Shown: positions 55,879 through 64,000, numbered from the stretch's first letter. The stretch is DNA of 64,000 bases from CAZELM01 sp964512995 (GCA_964512995.1 CAZELM010000001.1:124001-188000), one strand, 5' to 3'. A program made the numbers and translations. Notes: generated by a model not told the origin, from the letters alone.

Positions 55879-56292
55879 CTATCCGCTGATTTCCTGTTCG
55901 GTCGGGAAACTCAGATTGCGAACTCGGGCCTGGCGAAGCTGTTCCAATAGTTCATCCACTGTGACCCAATTGACATCTTTGTCGATCTTGATCAGGAATA
56001 TTCGTTCCTTGTCCTTGGACATCTCCAGAGCAGCGAGTGGCTGGATATCCGTCATCATCACGCGTTCCCCATGGAACTGAATGATTCCATTCTTCTGAAC
56101 TGAAATGACTTCATGGTTTTTGGGAATTTCGGTTCGCATCTTGGTCAGTGGCAGGACAACCGGTGTCTTGTCGACGGAAAATGATGTCGTGACCATGAAA
56201 AAGATCAGCAACAGAAAGGCAATATCCGACATCGAAGCATTGGGGACTTCAACTTTTGTTCTGTTTTTTCGTTTTATTTTCGAGGATTTCAT
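55879..56292 (-). CDS. exbD: ExbD/TolR-family protein (first copy)
   Basis: 137 residues. NASMSDIAFLLLIFFMVTTS carries the conserved Asp used in proton flow, after a basic start KSSKIKRKNRTKVEVP. The periplasmic part includes LIKIDKDVNWVTVDELLEQL. It partners ExbB, whose gene precedes it by 34 bases, to energise TonB. Confidence 0.93.
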   Translation of the reverse strand: MKSSKIKRKNRTKVEVPNASMSDIAFLLLIFFMVTTSFSVDKTPVVLPLTKMRTEIPKNHEVISVQKNGIIQFHGERVMMTDIQPLAALEMSKDKERIFLIKIDKDVNWVTVDELLEQLRQARVRNLSFPTEQEISG

Positions 56293-56326
56293 TGTCGCTC
56301 CCCTCGTAGTGATAACAGTGGTCTGA

Positions 56327-56971
56327 CTATGCGGACTTTTGTGTCAGATCTTCGATGTATTCCATCAATAATCCGGAACTCTCTTCCATCTCCAGAACGA
56401 CTTTGGCAACTTTGGCATTGAAATAATTGTAAAACGCCACGGTTGGAATACCGATCATCAATCCGGCAGCAGTCGTAATCAACGCTTCGGAAATACCCGA
56501 TGCAACGAGTGCCGGATTGTTCAGACCATGGGCAGCAATCGCATCGAATGCTCGAATCATCCCCGTGACTGTTCCAAGGAATCCGAGAAGCGGGGCGAGT
56601 GTGGAACTGGAGGCTAAACCGATCAGACCTCGTTCCAGCCGGGACATTTCGATACCCCCGGAAGCCGCAATAGCTGTCTCGATTTCTTCCCGAGACCGGC
56701 CAAATTTCAGCAAGCCCGATTTCATGATCGACGCTATGGGGCTTCTGTGGTTTTCACACTCCGTGATTGCTTCCTTGATTTTTTTGCTTTCAAGCAACGA
56801 CCGGATTTTTTTGAGAAAGTCTGGAGTATTGATCGAGATCTTCCGGTAATAAAACATTCGTTCAAATATCATCGCGATGGCTGCAATGCTGATGGCAAGA
56901 AGTGGCCACATGATCGGACCACCTTTCTGGAAATATTGAAGCAATGCGAATTGTTCAAAAGCTGTGACCAT
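56327..56971 (-). CDS. exbB: ExbB/TolQ/MotA-family proton channel
   Basis: 214 residues from an ATG with AAGGAGG upstream. It has three membrane helices: GGPIMWPLLAISIAAIAMIF, then the conserved channel segments LAPLLGFLGTVTGMIRAFDA and ISEALITTAAGLMIGIPTVA. The sequence GMSRLERGL-type loop is seen as GGIEMSRLERGLIGLASSS. It forms the proton channel with ExbD and drives TonB. It is the first gene of the operon. Confidence 0.95.
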   Translation of the reverse strand: MVTAFEQFALLQYFQKGGPIMWPLLAISIAAIAMIFERMFYYRKISINTPDFLKKIRSLLESKKIKEAITECENHRSPIASIMKSGLLKFGRSREEIETAIAASGGIEMSRLERGLIGLASSSTLAPLLGFLGTVTGMIRAFDAIAAHGLNNPALVASGISEALITTAAGLMIGIPTVAFYNYFNAKVAKVVLEMEESSGLLMEYIEDLTQKSA

Positions 56972-57083
56972 ATCCTTGTTCCTCCTTGATGAATTTGTCC
57001 CTGATTCCTTGGACTGGATATAACCGTTTCATTGCTCCGAAGCAATCAGTTCGATATATAACACAATACCCGGCTGAAAAAAA

Positions 57084-58082
57084 CTACAACTTTTCTGAAA
57101 AATGGCACGCAACAAAGTGCCCCTTTCCGTATTCAATGGCAGAGGGTGATTCATTCCGGCAAATGGATTCGTTTTTTCCGATGGGGCATCGGGAATGGAA
57201 CCGGCATCCGGATGGGGGATTCAGGGGAGTCGGAACATCACCCTCTAAAATAATCCGGTTCTGCTTCACGGATGGATCGGGGACCGGCACCGAAGACAAT
57301 AGTGCGTTAGTGTATGGATGGAGCGGATTTCCGTAGACAGTATGTGATGAGCCAATCTCCACGATCCGGCCCAGATACATCACCGCAACGCGATGGGAAA
57401 TATGCTGTACCACAGCCAGATCATGCGCAATAAATAGATATGCCAGACCGTATTTTTCCTGAAGCTCAATGAGGAGATTAATAATCTGAGCCTGTATCGA
57501 CACATCCAACGCACTGACCGGTTCATCGCAGATGATGAGCCTGGGATCCACTGCCAGAGCACGCGCAATGCCGATTCTCTGACGCTGTCCGCCCGAAAAT
57601 TCATGGGGATATCGTTCCAGACCAGTCGGATCCAGTCCAACCGTCTCCATCAAGGTCCTGATCGCGTTAATTCTGCTTTCACCGGACGCCATCTTATGGA
57701 CCGTCAGACCTTCTCCAATGATGTTTCCAACGGTCATGCGGGGATTTAATGAGGCATAAGGATCCTGGAAAATGATCTGCATGTGTCGCCGTTTTTTGCG
57801 CATCTCCCATTCCGGTAAATTCAGAATAGAAGTGCCATCAAACCGGATTTCCCCGGAACTTGGCTCGATCAGCCGCAGGATGCACCGGCCAACTGTCGTT
57901 TTCCCGCATCCCGATTCACCGACCAAGCCCAATGATTCGCCCGGATCAATCGATAATGAGATTCCATCGACCGCTTTGATGAAAAGCTTCGATCGTGACA
58001 GCATCCCGGCATAGACCGGATAATGTTTTGTCAGATCCGTCACTTCCAGAAGCGGGTGCGAATGCGGCATCGAATGGGTCAT
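57084..58082 (-). CDS. oppF: Oligopeptide ABC transporter ATPase, OppF/DppF type
   Basis: 332 residues from the ATG at 58082, overlapping the TGA of oppD (ATGA); an ATG at 58100 is an alternative. Walker A is GESGCGKTT, signature FSGGQRQRIGIARAL, Walker B LIICDEPVSALDVSIQ and switch His IAHDLAVV. The C-terminal oligopeptide-transporter extension has NPLHPYTNALLSSVP and the Cys cluster GCRFHSRCPIG. It should power a peptide permease; the matching permease and binding protein are at 2.7-6.3 kb. Confidence 0.94.
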   Translation of the reverse strand: MTHSMPHSHPLLEVTDLTKHYPVYAGMLSRSKLFIKAVDGISLSIDPGESLGLVGESGCGKTTVGRCILRLIEPSSGEIRFDGTSILNLPEWEMRKKRRHMQIIFQDPYASLNPRMTVGNIIGEGLTVHKMASGESRINAIRTLMETVGLDPTGLERYPHEFSGGQRQRIGIARALAVDPRLIICDEPVSALDVSIQAQIINLLIELQEKYGLAYLFIAHDLAVVQHISHRVAVMYLGRIVEIGSSHTVYGNPLHPYTNALLSSVPVPDPSVKQNRIILEGDVPTPLNPPSGCRFHSRCPIGKNESICRNESPSAIEYGKGHFVACHFSEKL

Positions 58083-59101
58083 TTCTGGTGGAGCAGGCAT
58101 CGTACGACGTGTCCGGAAGATGGTTCAGTCAAGATCATCCGTTGTGGATCCTTGCAGGCCGGCAGAACATAAGGGCATCTGGGAGCGAATGCACAACCAG
58201 GCGGTAGGTTTGCCAGGCTGGGAACTGCTCCCTCAATGGTCGGAAGTTTTTTCCGGTGAGCCGTTGACTGCACTCGATCGATTCGGGGGATCGAGCGTAG
58301 AAGTCCCTGGGTATAGGGGTGCAGCGGTGACGTGAAAATGTCAGTTACTTTTCCGGATTCTACTATTTTTCCGGCATACATCACGCCTACTTTATCTGCT
58401 GTTTCCGCGATGATTCCAAGATCATGCGTGATCAGGAGCATGGATAGGTTGAAGTTAGCTTTCAACTGATTCAAAACATCGAGAATTTGCGCCTGAATGG
58501 TGACATCCAGCGCAGTCGTCGGTTCATCAGCGATCAGAAGGGACGGACGACAGATCAATGCCATGGCGATCATCACACGCTGCCGCATGCCGCCGGATAG
58601 CCGGTGAGGATAGTCGTGGACGCGGTGTTCCGCATCGGGGATGGAAACGATTTTGAGCATGTCGATTGCCTTCTGCAAGGCACTGCGCCGATCGAGTTTC
58701 TGGTGCGTGAGCAACGCTTCGCTGATCTGATCTCCGATGGTGAACACGGGATTCAAAGAACTCATGGGTTCCTGAAAGATCATCGATATCTCGTTGCCCC
58801 GGATAAGCCGCATACGCTTCTCCGAAAACATCAATAAATCCTGTCCTTTGAATTGGATTGTGCCGGAGGTGATCTTTCCGGGTGGGCTCGTGATCAGACG
58901 CATGATCGAAAGACTGGTCACACTTTTCCCGCAACCTGATTCGCCGACAAGTCCAAATGTTTCCCGGACACCGACTTGCATGTTCAGATGATCGACGGCG
59001 AGAAAGGTTCCGTGAACGGTTTTAAATTGCGTTGTCAATTCACGAATATCAAGCAGCGGTTCCATAGCTCCTGCGTTCCGATCTGTTAGACCGAGTGTCA
59101 T
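58079..59101 (-). CDS. oppD: Oligopeptide ABC transporter ATPase, OppD/DppD type
   Basis: 340 residues. Walker A GESGCGKSVTSLSIM, signature LSGGMRQRVMIAMAL, Walker B LLIADEPTTALDVTIQ, switch His ITHDLGIIAE, and the C-terminal GCAFAPRCPYVLPACKDPQ extension that follows YTQGLLRSIPR. An ATG at 59065 is a possible later start; neither site is strong. It is coupled to oppF (4-base overlap) and probably transcribed alone with it. Confidence 0.93.
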   Translation of the reverse strand: MTLGLTDRNAGAMEPLLDIRELTTQFKTVHGTFLAVDHLNMQVGVRETFGLVGESGCGKSVTSLSIMRLITSPPGKITSGTIQFKGQDLLMFSEKRMRLIRGNEISMIFQEPMSSLNPVFTIGDQISEALLTHQKLDRRSALQKAIDMLKIVSIPDAEHRVHDYPHRLSGGMRQRVMIAMALICRPSLLIADEPTTALDVTIQAQILDVLNQLKANFNLSMLLITHDLGIIAETADKVGVMYAGKIVESGKVTDIFTSPLHPYTQGLLRSIPRIDRVQSTAHRKKLPTIEGAVPSLANLPPGCAFAPRCPYVLPACKDPQRMILTEPSSGHVVRCLLHQK

Positions 59102-59167
59102 GTGTATTTCAAATGATCTTGGAATTCAAGGAGTGGGTCTGCGATGAAATGAAGAAGAGAGATGTTT

Positions 59168-59196
59168 ACCGCGGATGGACACAGATGAACACCGAT
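59168..59196. repeat. CCGCGGATGGACACAGATG-type dispersed repeat relic
   Basis: ACCGCGGATGGACACAGAT followed by GAACACCGAT resembles the ACCGCGGATxxACACAGATG elements scattered between genes in many environmental genomes, often near small GxxExxY-type genes. No such gene is present here. Confidence 0.45.
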
Positions 59197-59330
59197 ATCG
59201 GGGATAAAAGGCTTCAAATAGGGAGCAGCCTTTGGATCGTGATTGAATACTGATTTGCAAAAAATTTTTTTTAACAGACGCGAATCTTTCCCATTTCATC
59301 ACGCAGCCATATGATATGTCGAGTTTTCAT

Positions 59331-59359
59331 TTGACAGTTACCTGTTGGATTGGTACGAT
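59331..59359 (+). promoter_or_regulatory. Sigma-70 promoter for the coiled-coil protein gene
   Basis: TTGACA (59331-59336), a 17-base spacer and TACGAT (59354-59359). The -35 is perfect and the -10 keeps four of six bases with the key T-A...T. The start of translation (GTG at 59393) lies 33 bases downstream with GAGGAG between. Confidence 0.65.
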
Positions 59360-59392
59360 TGTTCAGGTTTTTACAAAGAGGAGAAAAATGGA

Positions 59393-60166
59393 GTGAATCA
59401 CGAAGAAAAACGAAAAACGTTCAAGACACGTCTTCGATCATTCAGCGATGAAGTATTTCGGAATTATCTGATCATGCGGAAACGATGGGAGATTTCGGCT
59501 CTGGAACGTCAACGTAATGTGGAGATCAAAGATCTCGGTAACCGGGTATACCGGTTGATTCAGCGCAAAAAGATAGAAATTCCGGATGTTGATAGGGTCG
59601 TTAGCGCTATACAGTCGATCGATTCAGAGATACAGCTTCAGGAGGAGCGACTTCGGGAACTGATCATCCGTGCGGATTTCCCCAAACAGATATCCGGGAG
59701 ACAAGACATTCCCGATACACAGCCGAAAAGTGCTGAATCATCAAAATCTGTTCTCGATCCAGAATCGGCGAGTGCGTGCTGCTCCCAGGAAAGCTCTCAG
59801 GAAAAACCCGATAATACATCGCTGGCAGATTCCGATCCAGCTGGGAAATCAGAGTTTGACGTAACGCTGGAGATTACACCTTCGGTTCCAGCAGACGCTT
59901 TGATGGAAACATCCCAGTCTGAACCCGAAAAACCGATCAAACCGGCTGTAGAGGATATCTCGATGCAGGAAACACCGGGAGTAGAACCCAAGGGCAAAAA
60001 GAAGCATGGCGGGTCATCCGGGGTTTCCTGGAAAAATACTGTTGAAAATCAGGTAGAAAGTAGTGTAAAAGAGACATCTGTGTCTGAGACCGGAAAAGAG
60101 GAAGCAGACAAGGTACCGGAAACAAAAGATTCTGCTTCGACCGAAACGGATACATCGTCGACATAA
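59393..60166 (+). CDS. Coiled-coil protein with acidic low-complexity tail, unknown function
   Basis: 257 residues from a GTG at 59393 (GAGGAG 9 bases upstream); an in-frame ATG at 59345 overlaps the promoter and is rejected. Residues about 1-100 are charged and helical (EKRKTFKTRLRSFSDEVFRN, VYRLIQRKKIEIPDVDRVV, SEIQLQEERLRELI), likely a coiled coil. The last 150 residues are rich in S, E, P, T and K and probably disordered. There is no signal peptide. Similar short coiled-coil plus disordered-tail proteins act as adaptors in other bacteria, but I do not recognise this one. It ends 5 bases before tRNA-Ala. Confidence 0.65.
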   Translation: MNHEEKRKTFKTRLRSFSDEVFRNYLIMRKRWEISALERQRNVEIKDLGNRVYRLIQRKKIEIPDVDRVVSAIQSIDSEIQLQEERLRELIIRADFPKQISGRQDIPDTQPKSAESSKSVLDPESASACCSQESSQEKPDNTSLADSDPAGKSEFDVTLEITPSVPADALMETSQSEPEKPIKPAVEDISMQETPGVEPKGKKKHGGSSGVSWKNTVENQVESSVKETSVSETGKEEADKVPETKDSASTETDTSST

Positions 60167-60171
60167 CACAC

Positions 60172-60244
60172 GGGGCTGTGGCGCAGTTGGGAGCGCGTTT
60201 GACTGGCAGTCAAGAGGTCGTGGGTTCGAATCCCACCAGCTCCA
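60172..60244 (+). tRNA. tRNA-Ala (anticodon GGC)
   Basis: A complete 73-base cloverleaf: acceptor GGGGCTG pairs with CAGCTCC including a G3:U70 wobble, the identity mark of alanine; D stem GCGC/GCGC; anticodon loop CTGGCAG with GGC; T arm GTGGG-TTCGAAT-CCCAC. CCA is not encoded. It could serve as an attachment target, since decayed mobile DNA follows at its 3' side. Confidence 0.96.
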
Positions 60245-60543
60245 TCAATAAAATTAAGTAGTTATGGCGAGTGGTAAGATCGCTGACAGAGCACGGGCTA
60301 ACACCGGGTTAACATTTGGTCGGCAGTGGCTATCATATTTCGTATGCTGATCGTGAAGCCACGGCCAATATTTTGTCGGTGGGTTGGATTAAAAATATAT
60401 AATCTTTCTAAAAATAATTGTCTTCAGCCGCCAGTAATTCCATCAGCGCTGAAAAAGTTACCGCCGCATCGGCTCGGGAAGTTTGGCGACTTCCCGAGCA
60501 CGTTGTCATGGACAATTGATCGGTTTACCGCCAGAAACAGCGC
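60245..60543. other. Non-coding stretch after tRNA-Ala with a strong hairpin
   Basis: 299 bases with no supported gene. A perfect 11-bp hairpin GCTCGGGAAGT/ACTTCCCGAGC lies at 60472-60499, about 45 bases beyond the stop of the helicase fragment on the minus strand, where it may act as its terminator although the T-run is weak. Confidence 0.5.
60472..60499 (-). terminator. Hairpin, possible terminator of the helicase remnant
   Basis: An 11-bp perfect stem (60472-60482 with 60489-60499) and a 6-base loop. On the minus strand a CTTTTTC run follows about 20 bases later rather than directly. Confidence 0.45.
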
Positions 60544-61155
60544 TTATGCTGTTTGTTCGGTGATCGAAGTGACGATTACTGCTGGTAGCTCCAGTTCCTG
60601 TTGCGCTCGCGTCATGGCGACATATAACAACCTCAACTCCGATGCGTTGGCGCAATCCTTCCCGTTGTTCGCGTGTATGTCGATGGCGAAATCATCATTC
60701 AACAGAACCCGCGGCCATTGCCGTCCTTTTGCTTTATGTGCGGTTGAAATGATCAACTCTGCGTCAGGTTCGCTGGCATTCGTTTTTGTTAACGATCGTA
60801 TTAAATTGACTTCACCATATTGGCCGACGATCCGCACCAGTGAACGAAGAGACGCGCCCTCATCACATTTGGAGAAATCGACCACTTCCGACCAGTCGGT
60901 AAAGCCAAAAAATTCGGGTAAATCGACGGGATAGCCTTCTTTCAAACGTGCAACGGCTTGCAATAAACGAACGATTTCTGCGTTCCCGCCGACAACATGC
61001 ACTTTTTTGTTATCCTCCAACGCTCTGATGACGTGATCCACGACTCCAGCGTTTGTGCGGCATAAAATGGCAGATGGTCGATCACAACGTAATTGGGTTC
61101 GATAAAGTAAAAGGGCTCCGAAAAACGGGGCAACGATAAAGATAAAGAACACCAC
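60544..61155 (-). pseudogene. C-terminal remnant of a UvrD/Rep-type DNA helicase
   Basis: The minus strand encodes about 203 codons whose last ~180 residues carry superfamily-1 helicase motifs: PSAILCRTNAGVVDHVIRAL, AELIISTAHKAKGRQWPRVL (motif V-like) and LRLLYVAMTRAQQELELP (motif VI). Intact UvrD-type proteins also have an N-terminal half with Walker A and DExx, which is absent here. The first ~25 residues of the frame look unrelated (FFIFIVAPFFGALLLYRT), consistent with truncation by an inserted element whose IS21-like remnant lies next to it. Not expected to be functional. Confidence 0.8.
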
Positions 61156-61207
61156 CCCAAAGGACTCCGGTATAAAAGTTCTGGATACTTAACCGGAGGA
61201 AGATAGG

Positions 61208-61339
61208 ATGTTGAAGGTGGCGCAGTACGAGCATATCAGACAGGAGCATATCGTCAATCGGAAAAGTATAAATGAGTTAACTCAGGAATATCACCATAGA
61301 ACGCGATTGGTAAAAATCCTGGCCAGTGTCATCAGATAA
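61208..61339 (+). pseudogene. IS21-family transposase (IstA) N-terminal remnant
   Basis: 43 codons from an ATG with GGAGG upstream, ending at TAA. The start MLKVAQYEHIRQEHIVNRKS followed by INELTQEYHHRTRLVKIL matches the N-terminal helix-turn-helix region of IS21-family IstA proteins (MLKVxQYExIRxxxxVxGKSxRxxAxE). Normal IstA is about 500 residues and is followed by istB, neither of which remains. The remnant abuts the truncated helicase. Confidence 0.7.
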
Positions 61340-61602
61340 CGTCTTTCCTTTAAACTTCAAATTGGCGGCGGAAGTAAGCGTTCATGATTCATCACGCCTT
61401 CCACAAGGCCATCGGTTCACAATTCAGCTCACTGCAGAACCCGTACAACATACAATCCATTATCAAAATAATCCTTTTTATAGACAAGAAATTATCTGTT
61501 TGTTAAAGTTCAATTGTTGAAGCAGCAGAATTGCCCGACAAGGAAACTGGCTGTCCAGAACCCGGTCTTTAAACGATCATTCATCATATGGGAGGAGATC
61601 CG
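61340..61602. other. Intergenic stretch, nothing recognised
   Basis: 263 bases between the IS21 remnant and the next gene. It contains no ribosome-supported frame except the GGGAGGAG site of the following gene at its end. Confidence 0.5.
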
Positions 61603-62787
61603 ATGAAACATTCAAAGATAAAATCCTCGTTCATACACACGATTATCTTTTTTTGTTTATGGATATGTCCGTCTGGTTTATCTCAGACACCAACTCCCGT
61701 ATGCGTTCATCATGGAGATTGCAATGCAGATGGAAACATCACTGCTGGAGATGCACAGATGGCATTTATGATCGCACTGGGTCTTTATTTTCCAGACTAT
61801 GAGGAAGCATGCGCTTCGGATTGTAATGAAAATGGCGCAGTAACAGCCGGGGACGCTCAACTGATTTTCAGCACTGCGCTTGGCCTGACGGACTGCAGCG
61901 ACATCATTGTTTTGCCGACACCCACCTCCATTCCAGTTCCCGATGGTTTTGTGTTTATTTCACCCGGCTCATTTATGATGGGTTCACAGCCGGATGAACC
62001 TTGTCGCAGTTCGTTTGAAGATCCCCGGCATCTGGTCGGATTGACTCGGGGATTCCATATGATGCAGACAGAGGTGACCCGACAGATGTGGGCGGATTTG
62101 CAATCTGTACAACCCACATTGCCAACAGACCCCAGTGACACGGCGGCTTCGCCATCACTGAATCATCCGGTTCAGAATACCACCTGGTTCGAAGCGGTCT
62201 TGTTTGCGAATCTCAGGTCATCACGAAATGGTTGTATGCCGTGTTATTATCAAGATGCTGGCTTCACAATACCTATCGATTCCGCGAATTACATGACAGG
62301 ACCGTTTTACTGCAATTTTTCCGCTGATGGGTATCGGTTACCAACAGAAGCGGAGTGGGAGTATGCCTGCCGGGCGGGTACATTATCGACTTTCTCCTGT
62401 AATGAATTGAGTTACACATCAGAGAACTGTCTTGGCGGGTGTATAGCGGGAATATATCTGACTTTTGAACAATATAGCGTTTTTTGTGCAAATGATCCTG
62501 GATCATCCGCGACGGTGGGGAGCAAGCTTCCGAATTCCAATGGACTGTATGACATGCATGGGAATGTATGGGAGTGGTGTTGGGATTGGTACGGGGAGTA
62601 TTCCACCCGTGTTGTGATCGATCCGACGGGACCCGAATCGGGATCGGATCGAGCTGTTCGGGGAGGCGGTTGGGGATCTGCTGCACGGCGTTGCCGGTCT
62701 GCGTGCCGGAATAATGGTCTCCCAACCGATCGGGATTTCAGCCTGGGATTCCGTCTCGTTCAAACAGCACAACAATCGGATCGATAG
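61603..62787 (+). CDS. Secreted protein: dockerin-like repeats plus formylglycine-generating-enzyme (sulfatase-modifying) domain
   Basis: 394 residues from the ATG at 61603 (GGGAGGAG 5 bases upstream). A signal peptide ends near PSGLSQTP. Residues about 38-105 hold two dockerin-like repeats, GDCNADGNITAGDAQMAFMI and DCNENGAVTAGDAQLIFSTA, here at the N-terminus, unlike the C-terminal placement in the beta-helix protein. Residues about 120-394 match the FGE-sulfatase family: GFVFISPGSFMMGS, YRLPTEAEWEYACRAG, NGLYDMHGNVWEWCWDWYG, and AVRGGGWGSAARRCRSACRN ending in GFRLV. Many members lack enzyme activity and act as binding modules. The joined repeats suggest it sits in a surface complex with the beta-helix protein. 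Confidence 0.9.
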   Translation: MKHSKIKSSFIHTIIFFCLWICPSGLSQTPTPVCVHHGDCNADGNITAGDAQMAFMIALGLYFPDYEEACASDCNENGAVTAGDAQLIFSTALGLTDCSDIIVLPTPTSIPVPDGFVFISPGSFMMGSQPDEPCRSSFEDPRHLVGLTRGFHMMQTEVTRQMWADLQSVQPTLPTDPSDTAASPSLNHPVQNTTWFEAVLFANLRSSRNGCMPCYYQDAGFTIPIDSANYMTGPFYCNFSADGYRLPTEAEWEYACRAGTLSTFSCNELSYTSENCLGGCIAGIYLTFEQYSVFCANDPGSSATVGSKLPNSNGLYDMHGNVWEWCWDWYGEYSTRVVIDPTGPESGSDRAVRGGGWGSAARRCRSACRNNGLPTDRDFSLGFRLVQTAQQSDR

Positions 62788-63332
62788 CGGTCCGGGCACA
62801 TTTTATATTGTGATTATTACTAATCGGATACCTGTTTCTTACCGGTTTGATATGGAAATTGTCCCCGATAACTGAACGGGTGGCCGTAATAGGGGAGCGG
62901 TCGGGGAGCTGACTGACGTCTCGTTTTTCTGGCCATCGGAAGCTCCCGCAGTTCCTGTCTCAGCCAGAGCAAAACATTTTCCCGGCCACGGTCCAGTTGC
63001 CGGAGCTGACTGGCGAGAAACGGAATGCGCCGCAATGCACTCATCTTGAGTCAGTTCCAGTCATATCGGTCGTCATGTATATGTGTGGGAGTAAGAAACG
63101 CGGCATAATAATGCAAAGCGAGTTGGTCGACACGTTGCCCTCGTTGGAGGCAGCGATGTCCTGGATTTTTCCATCCATCCGGCAATCCAGCCTCCATTCC
63201 AGGTCTGGCTGGTTTTGTCGATATCTTCGAATCAGTCCACCCGGTCTCATCCGGATTGCCGGTTCCATCGATAGTCAAATACTGAATATTATTTTGTCTG
63301 AGCAACTTTCGGAATGAAGAAGCAGAAATACA
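62788..63332. other. Intergenic region without a convincing gene
   Basis: About 545 bases between the FGE-type gene and the REP array. Three short minus-strand frames exist (around 62820-63044 and 63041-63305), but none has a good ribosome site or recognisable product, so none is called. Confidence 0.5.
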
Positions 63333-63569
63333 GTAGAAGCGGCATCCTGCCGCTTTCGATGTTCAGGATCGTCTATGAAAACGCGGCTGGAAGCCGCGTC
63401 TACTAATAAGAAGGTATCACTCCCAAAGTAGAAGCGGCATCCTGCCGCTTTTTTTCTTGTTGATGATAATTTCGCATAATCGGTTTTTTAACGCGGCTGG
63501 AAGCCGCGTCTACTTATAATATCACTCATGTTCAGGTTCATGCATAACGCGGCTGGAAGCCGCGTCTAC
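63333..63569. repeat. REP array: five short palindromic copies in alternating orientation
   Basis: Copies lie at 63333-63355, 63380-63403, 63428-63450, 63490-63513 and 63546-63569. Two (first and third) read GTAGAAGCGGCATCC then TGCCGCTT; three read AACGCGGCTGGAAGCC then GCGTCTAC. The second kind is the near inverse complement of the first (shared GTAGA-x-GCGGC core), so they form convergent pairs with hairpin stems of 8 bp, the arrangement of REP/BIME elements. The last copy lies inside the 3' end of the RAYT gene. Confidence 0.93.
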
Positions 63570-64000
63570 GTCCTTTTTGGGATTATCTTCAATATATCTT
63601 CGAATCCGTTCAAGCTGCCGTTCACTGCGAACGATATGATCGAACGATTCTTTTTGCCAGAACGGACTATGTCTTCCCAGTATTCTGTTAATCTCATTCC
63701 CTGTGAATGATTTCCATGAGTGGAGTATTGCTGAAAGGTTGTTGCTCCCAAGGGGTGTCACAAGAGCATGTACATGATTTGGCATAACAACAAACCGATC
63801 AAGAAGATAACGGTCTCCATGGAAAAAACGTAACGCATTCTCAACAATAGATTTAACGTCCGTTCTTTTTAGGAGACATTCTCCATATCCATTATCCAGC
63901 CAACGATTTATCCGGTCTGGGAAATTTTGGTAAAACTCTGCTTTGGTCGATTTATCATGAGGTTCCGGGTGTGTTTTCAGCCATTCTTTCTTTTCTTTTT
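63522..64000 (-). CDS. REP-associated tyrosine transposase (RAYT, Y1_Tnp), C-terminal part; runs off the right edge
   Basis: 158 codons are open from the window edge to TGA at 63522. The HUH motif MPNHVHALVTPLG, the LSAILHSWKSFTGNEIN segment, FWQKESFDHIVRSERQLERI and the catalytic-tyrosine helix IRRYIEDNP identify a REP-associated transposase. Upstream codons give WLKTHPEPHDKSTKAEFYQN and ENALRFFHGDRYLLDRFVVM, typical of its N-terminal side. The start codon lies beyond 64000. The enzyme cuts and moves REP hairpins; a REP array is directly adjacent. One REP copy (63546-63569) encodes the last residues DAASSRV, so the tail of this gene is made of its own substrate repeat. Confidence 0.93.
   Translation of the reverse strand, partial: KEKKEWLKTHPEPHDKSTKAEFYQNFPDRINRWLDNGYGECLLKRTDVKSIVENALRFFHGDRYLLDRFVVMPNHVHALVTPLGSNNLSAILHSWKSFTGNEINRILGRHSPFWQKESFDHIVRSERQLERIRRYIEDNPKKDVDAASSRVMHEPEHE

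Larger units (their letters stand above)
59102..59392. other. Divergent intergenic region with relic repeat and promoter
   Basis: The 291 bases between oppD and the coiled-coil protein gene hold a relic repeat (ACCGCGGATGGACACAGAT then GAACACCGAT, 59168-59196) and a good sigma-70 promoter for the plus-strand gene (59331-59359). Nothing else coding is seen. Confidence 0.55.

Noticed and set aside
57031..57046. Small hairpin ATTGCT-CCGA-AGCAAT before exbB
   Set aside because: Stem is only 6 bp and no T-run follows on either strand, so it is not called a terminator.
62820..63305. Three overlapping minus-strand frames of 74-84 codons
   Set aside because: They lack good ribosome sites and do not resemble known proteins; two overlap each other heavily.

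Overview
The window looks like one piece of a chromosome from a diderm (Gram-negative-type) bacterium. It carries TonB/ExbB/ExbD, a TonB-dependent receptor, a TolC/RND efflux set, an OmpP1-like porin, lipoproteins with clear lipoboxes and a type IV pilus motor. The coding style is mid-GC. Strong AGGAGG-type ribosome sites are used with ATG, GTG and several TTG starts. Secreted proteins with Pro-Thr linkers and dockerin-like TAGDAQ repeats, a HEAT-PilT fusion and a fused DppBC permease suggest an uncultured or candidate-phylum lineage rather than a well-studied genus. I cannot name the phylum. A run of exactly 100 N inside a minisatellite (19533-19632) shows this is a draft scaffold.

Layout. 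1-2.4 kb (-): two paralogous proteins with proteasome-like sequence patterns, translationally coupled to the start of a polyprenyl synthase that runs off the left edge. 2.7-6.3 kb (+): a peptide-binding lipoprotein and a fused DppB-DppC permease; the only matching ATPases here (OppD/OppF) lie at 57-59 kb. 6.3-10.2 kb (-): SAM methyltransferase, Ogt, a DUF3352-like lipoprotein and an ECF-like sigma factor. 10.9-13.7 kb (-): a BtuFDC/FecBED-type importer. 13.8-18.9 kb: a GT-C-like membrane protein, small hypotheticals, a beta-helix protein with dockerin-like repeats, and RsmE. 18.9-20.1 kb: a 21-bp minisatellite with the assembly gap. 20.1-27.3 kb: HAD phosphatases flank a degenerate HD-GYP/receiver/PATAN regulator and two PilT-type ATPases. 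27.4-35.3 kb: two secreted proteins sharing a C-terminal module, the TonB-dependent receptor, QueC and an OmpP1-like protein. 35.3-36.5 kb (-): a TPR protein and an overlooked 59-residue membrane protein. 36.8-43.1 kb (+): a glutamine synthetase followed by three glycosyltransferases and an LpxL-like acyltransferase, probably for surface glycolipid or polysaccharide. 43.0-45.5 kb: Ste24-like and YgjP-like metallopeptidases and an Rpn-nuclease fragment. 45.5-54.6 kb (-): TolC, membrane-fusion protein and two RND pumps in one operon. 54.7-57.0 kb (-): exbB-exbD-exbD-tonB ending at a strong terminator. 57.1-59.1 kb (-): oppD-oppF. 59.4-64 kb: a coiled-coil protein, tRNA-Ala(GGC), a decayed region (helicase fragment, IS21-family remnant), a dockerin/FGE-sulfatase-type protein, and a REP array beside its RAYT transposase gene, which runs off the right edge.

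How the parts fit. The TonB system at 55-57 kb could energise the receptor at 30-33 kb and feed periplasmic cargo to the BtuFDC-like importer. The peptide importer parts at 3-6 kb and 57-59 kb together make a complete DppABCDF set. The pilus ATPases sit beside a probable signalling regulator. Candidates for something undescribed are the proteasome-fold pair, the HEAT-PilT fusion beside PilT, the shared C-terminal module, the 59-residue membrane protein, and the REP copy embedded in the coding end of the RAYT gene.
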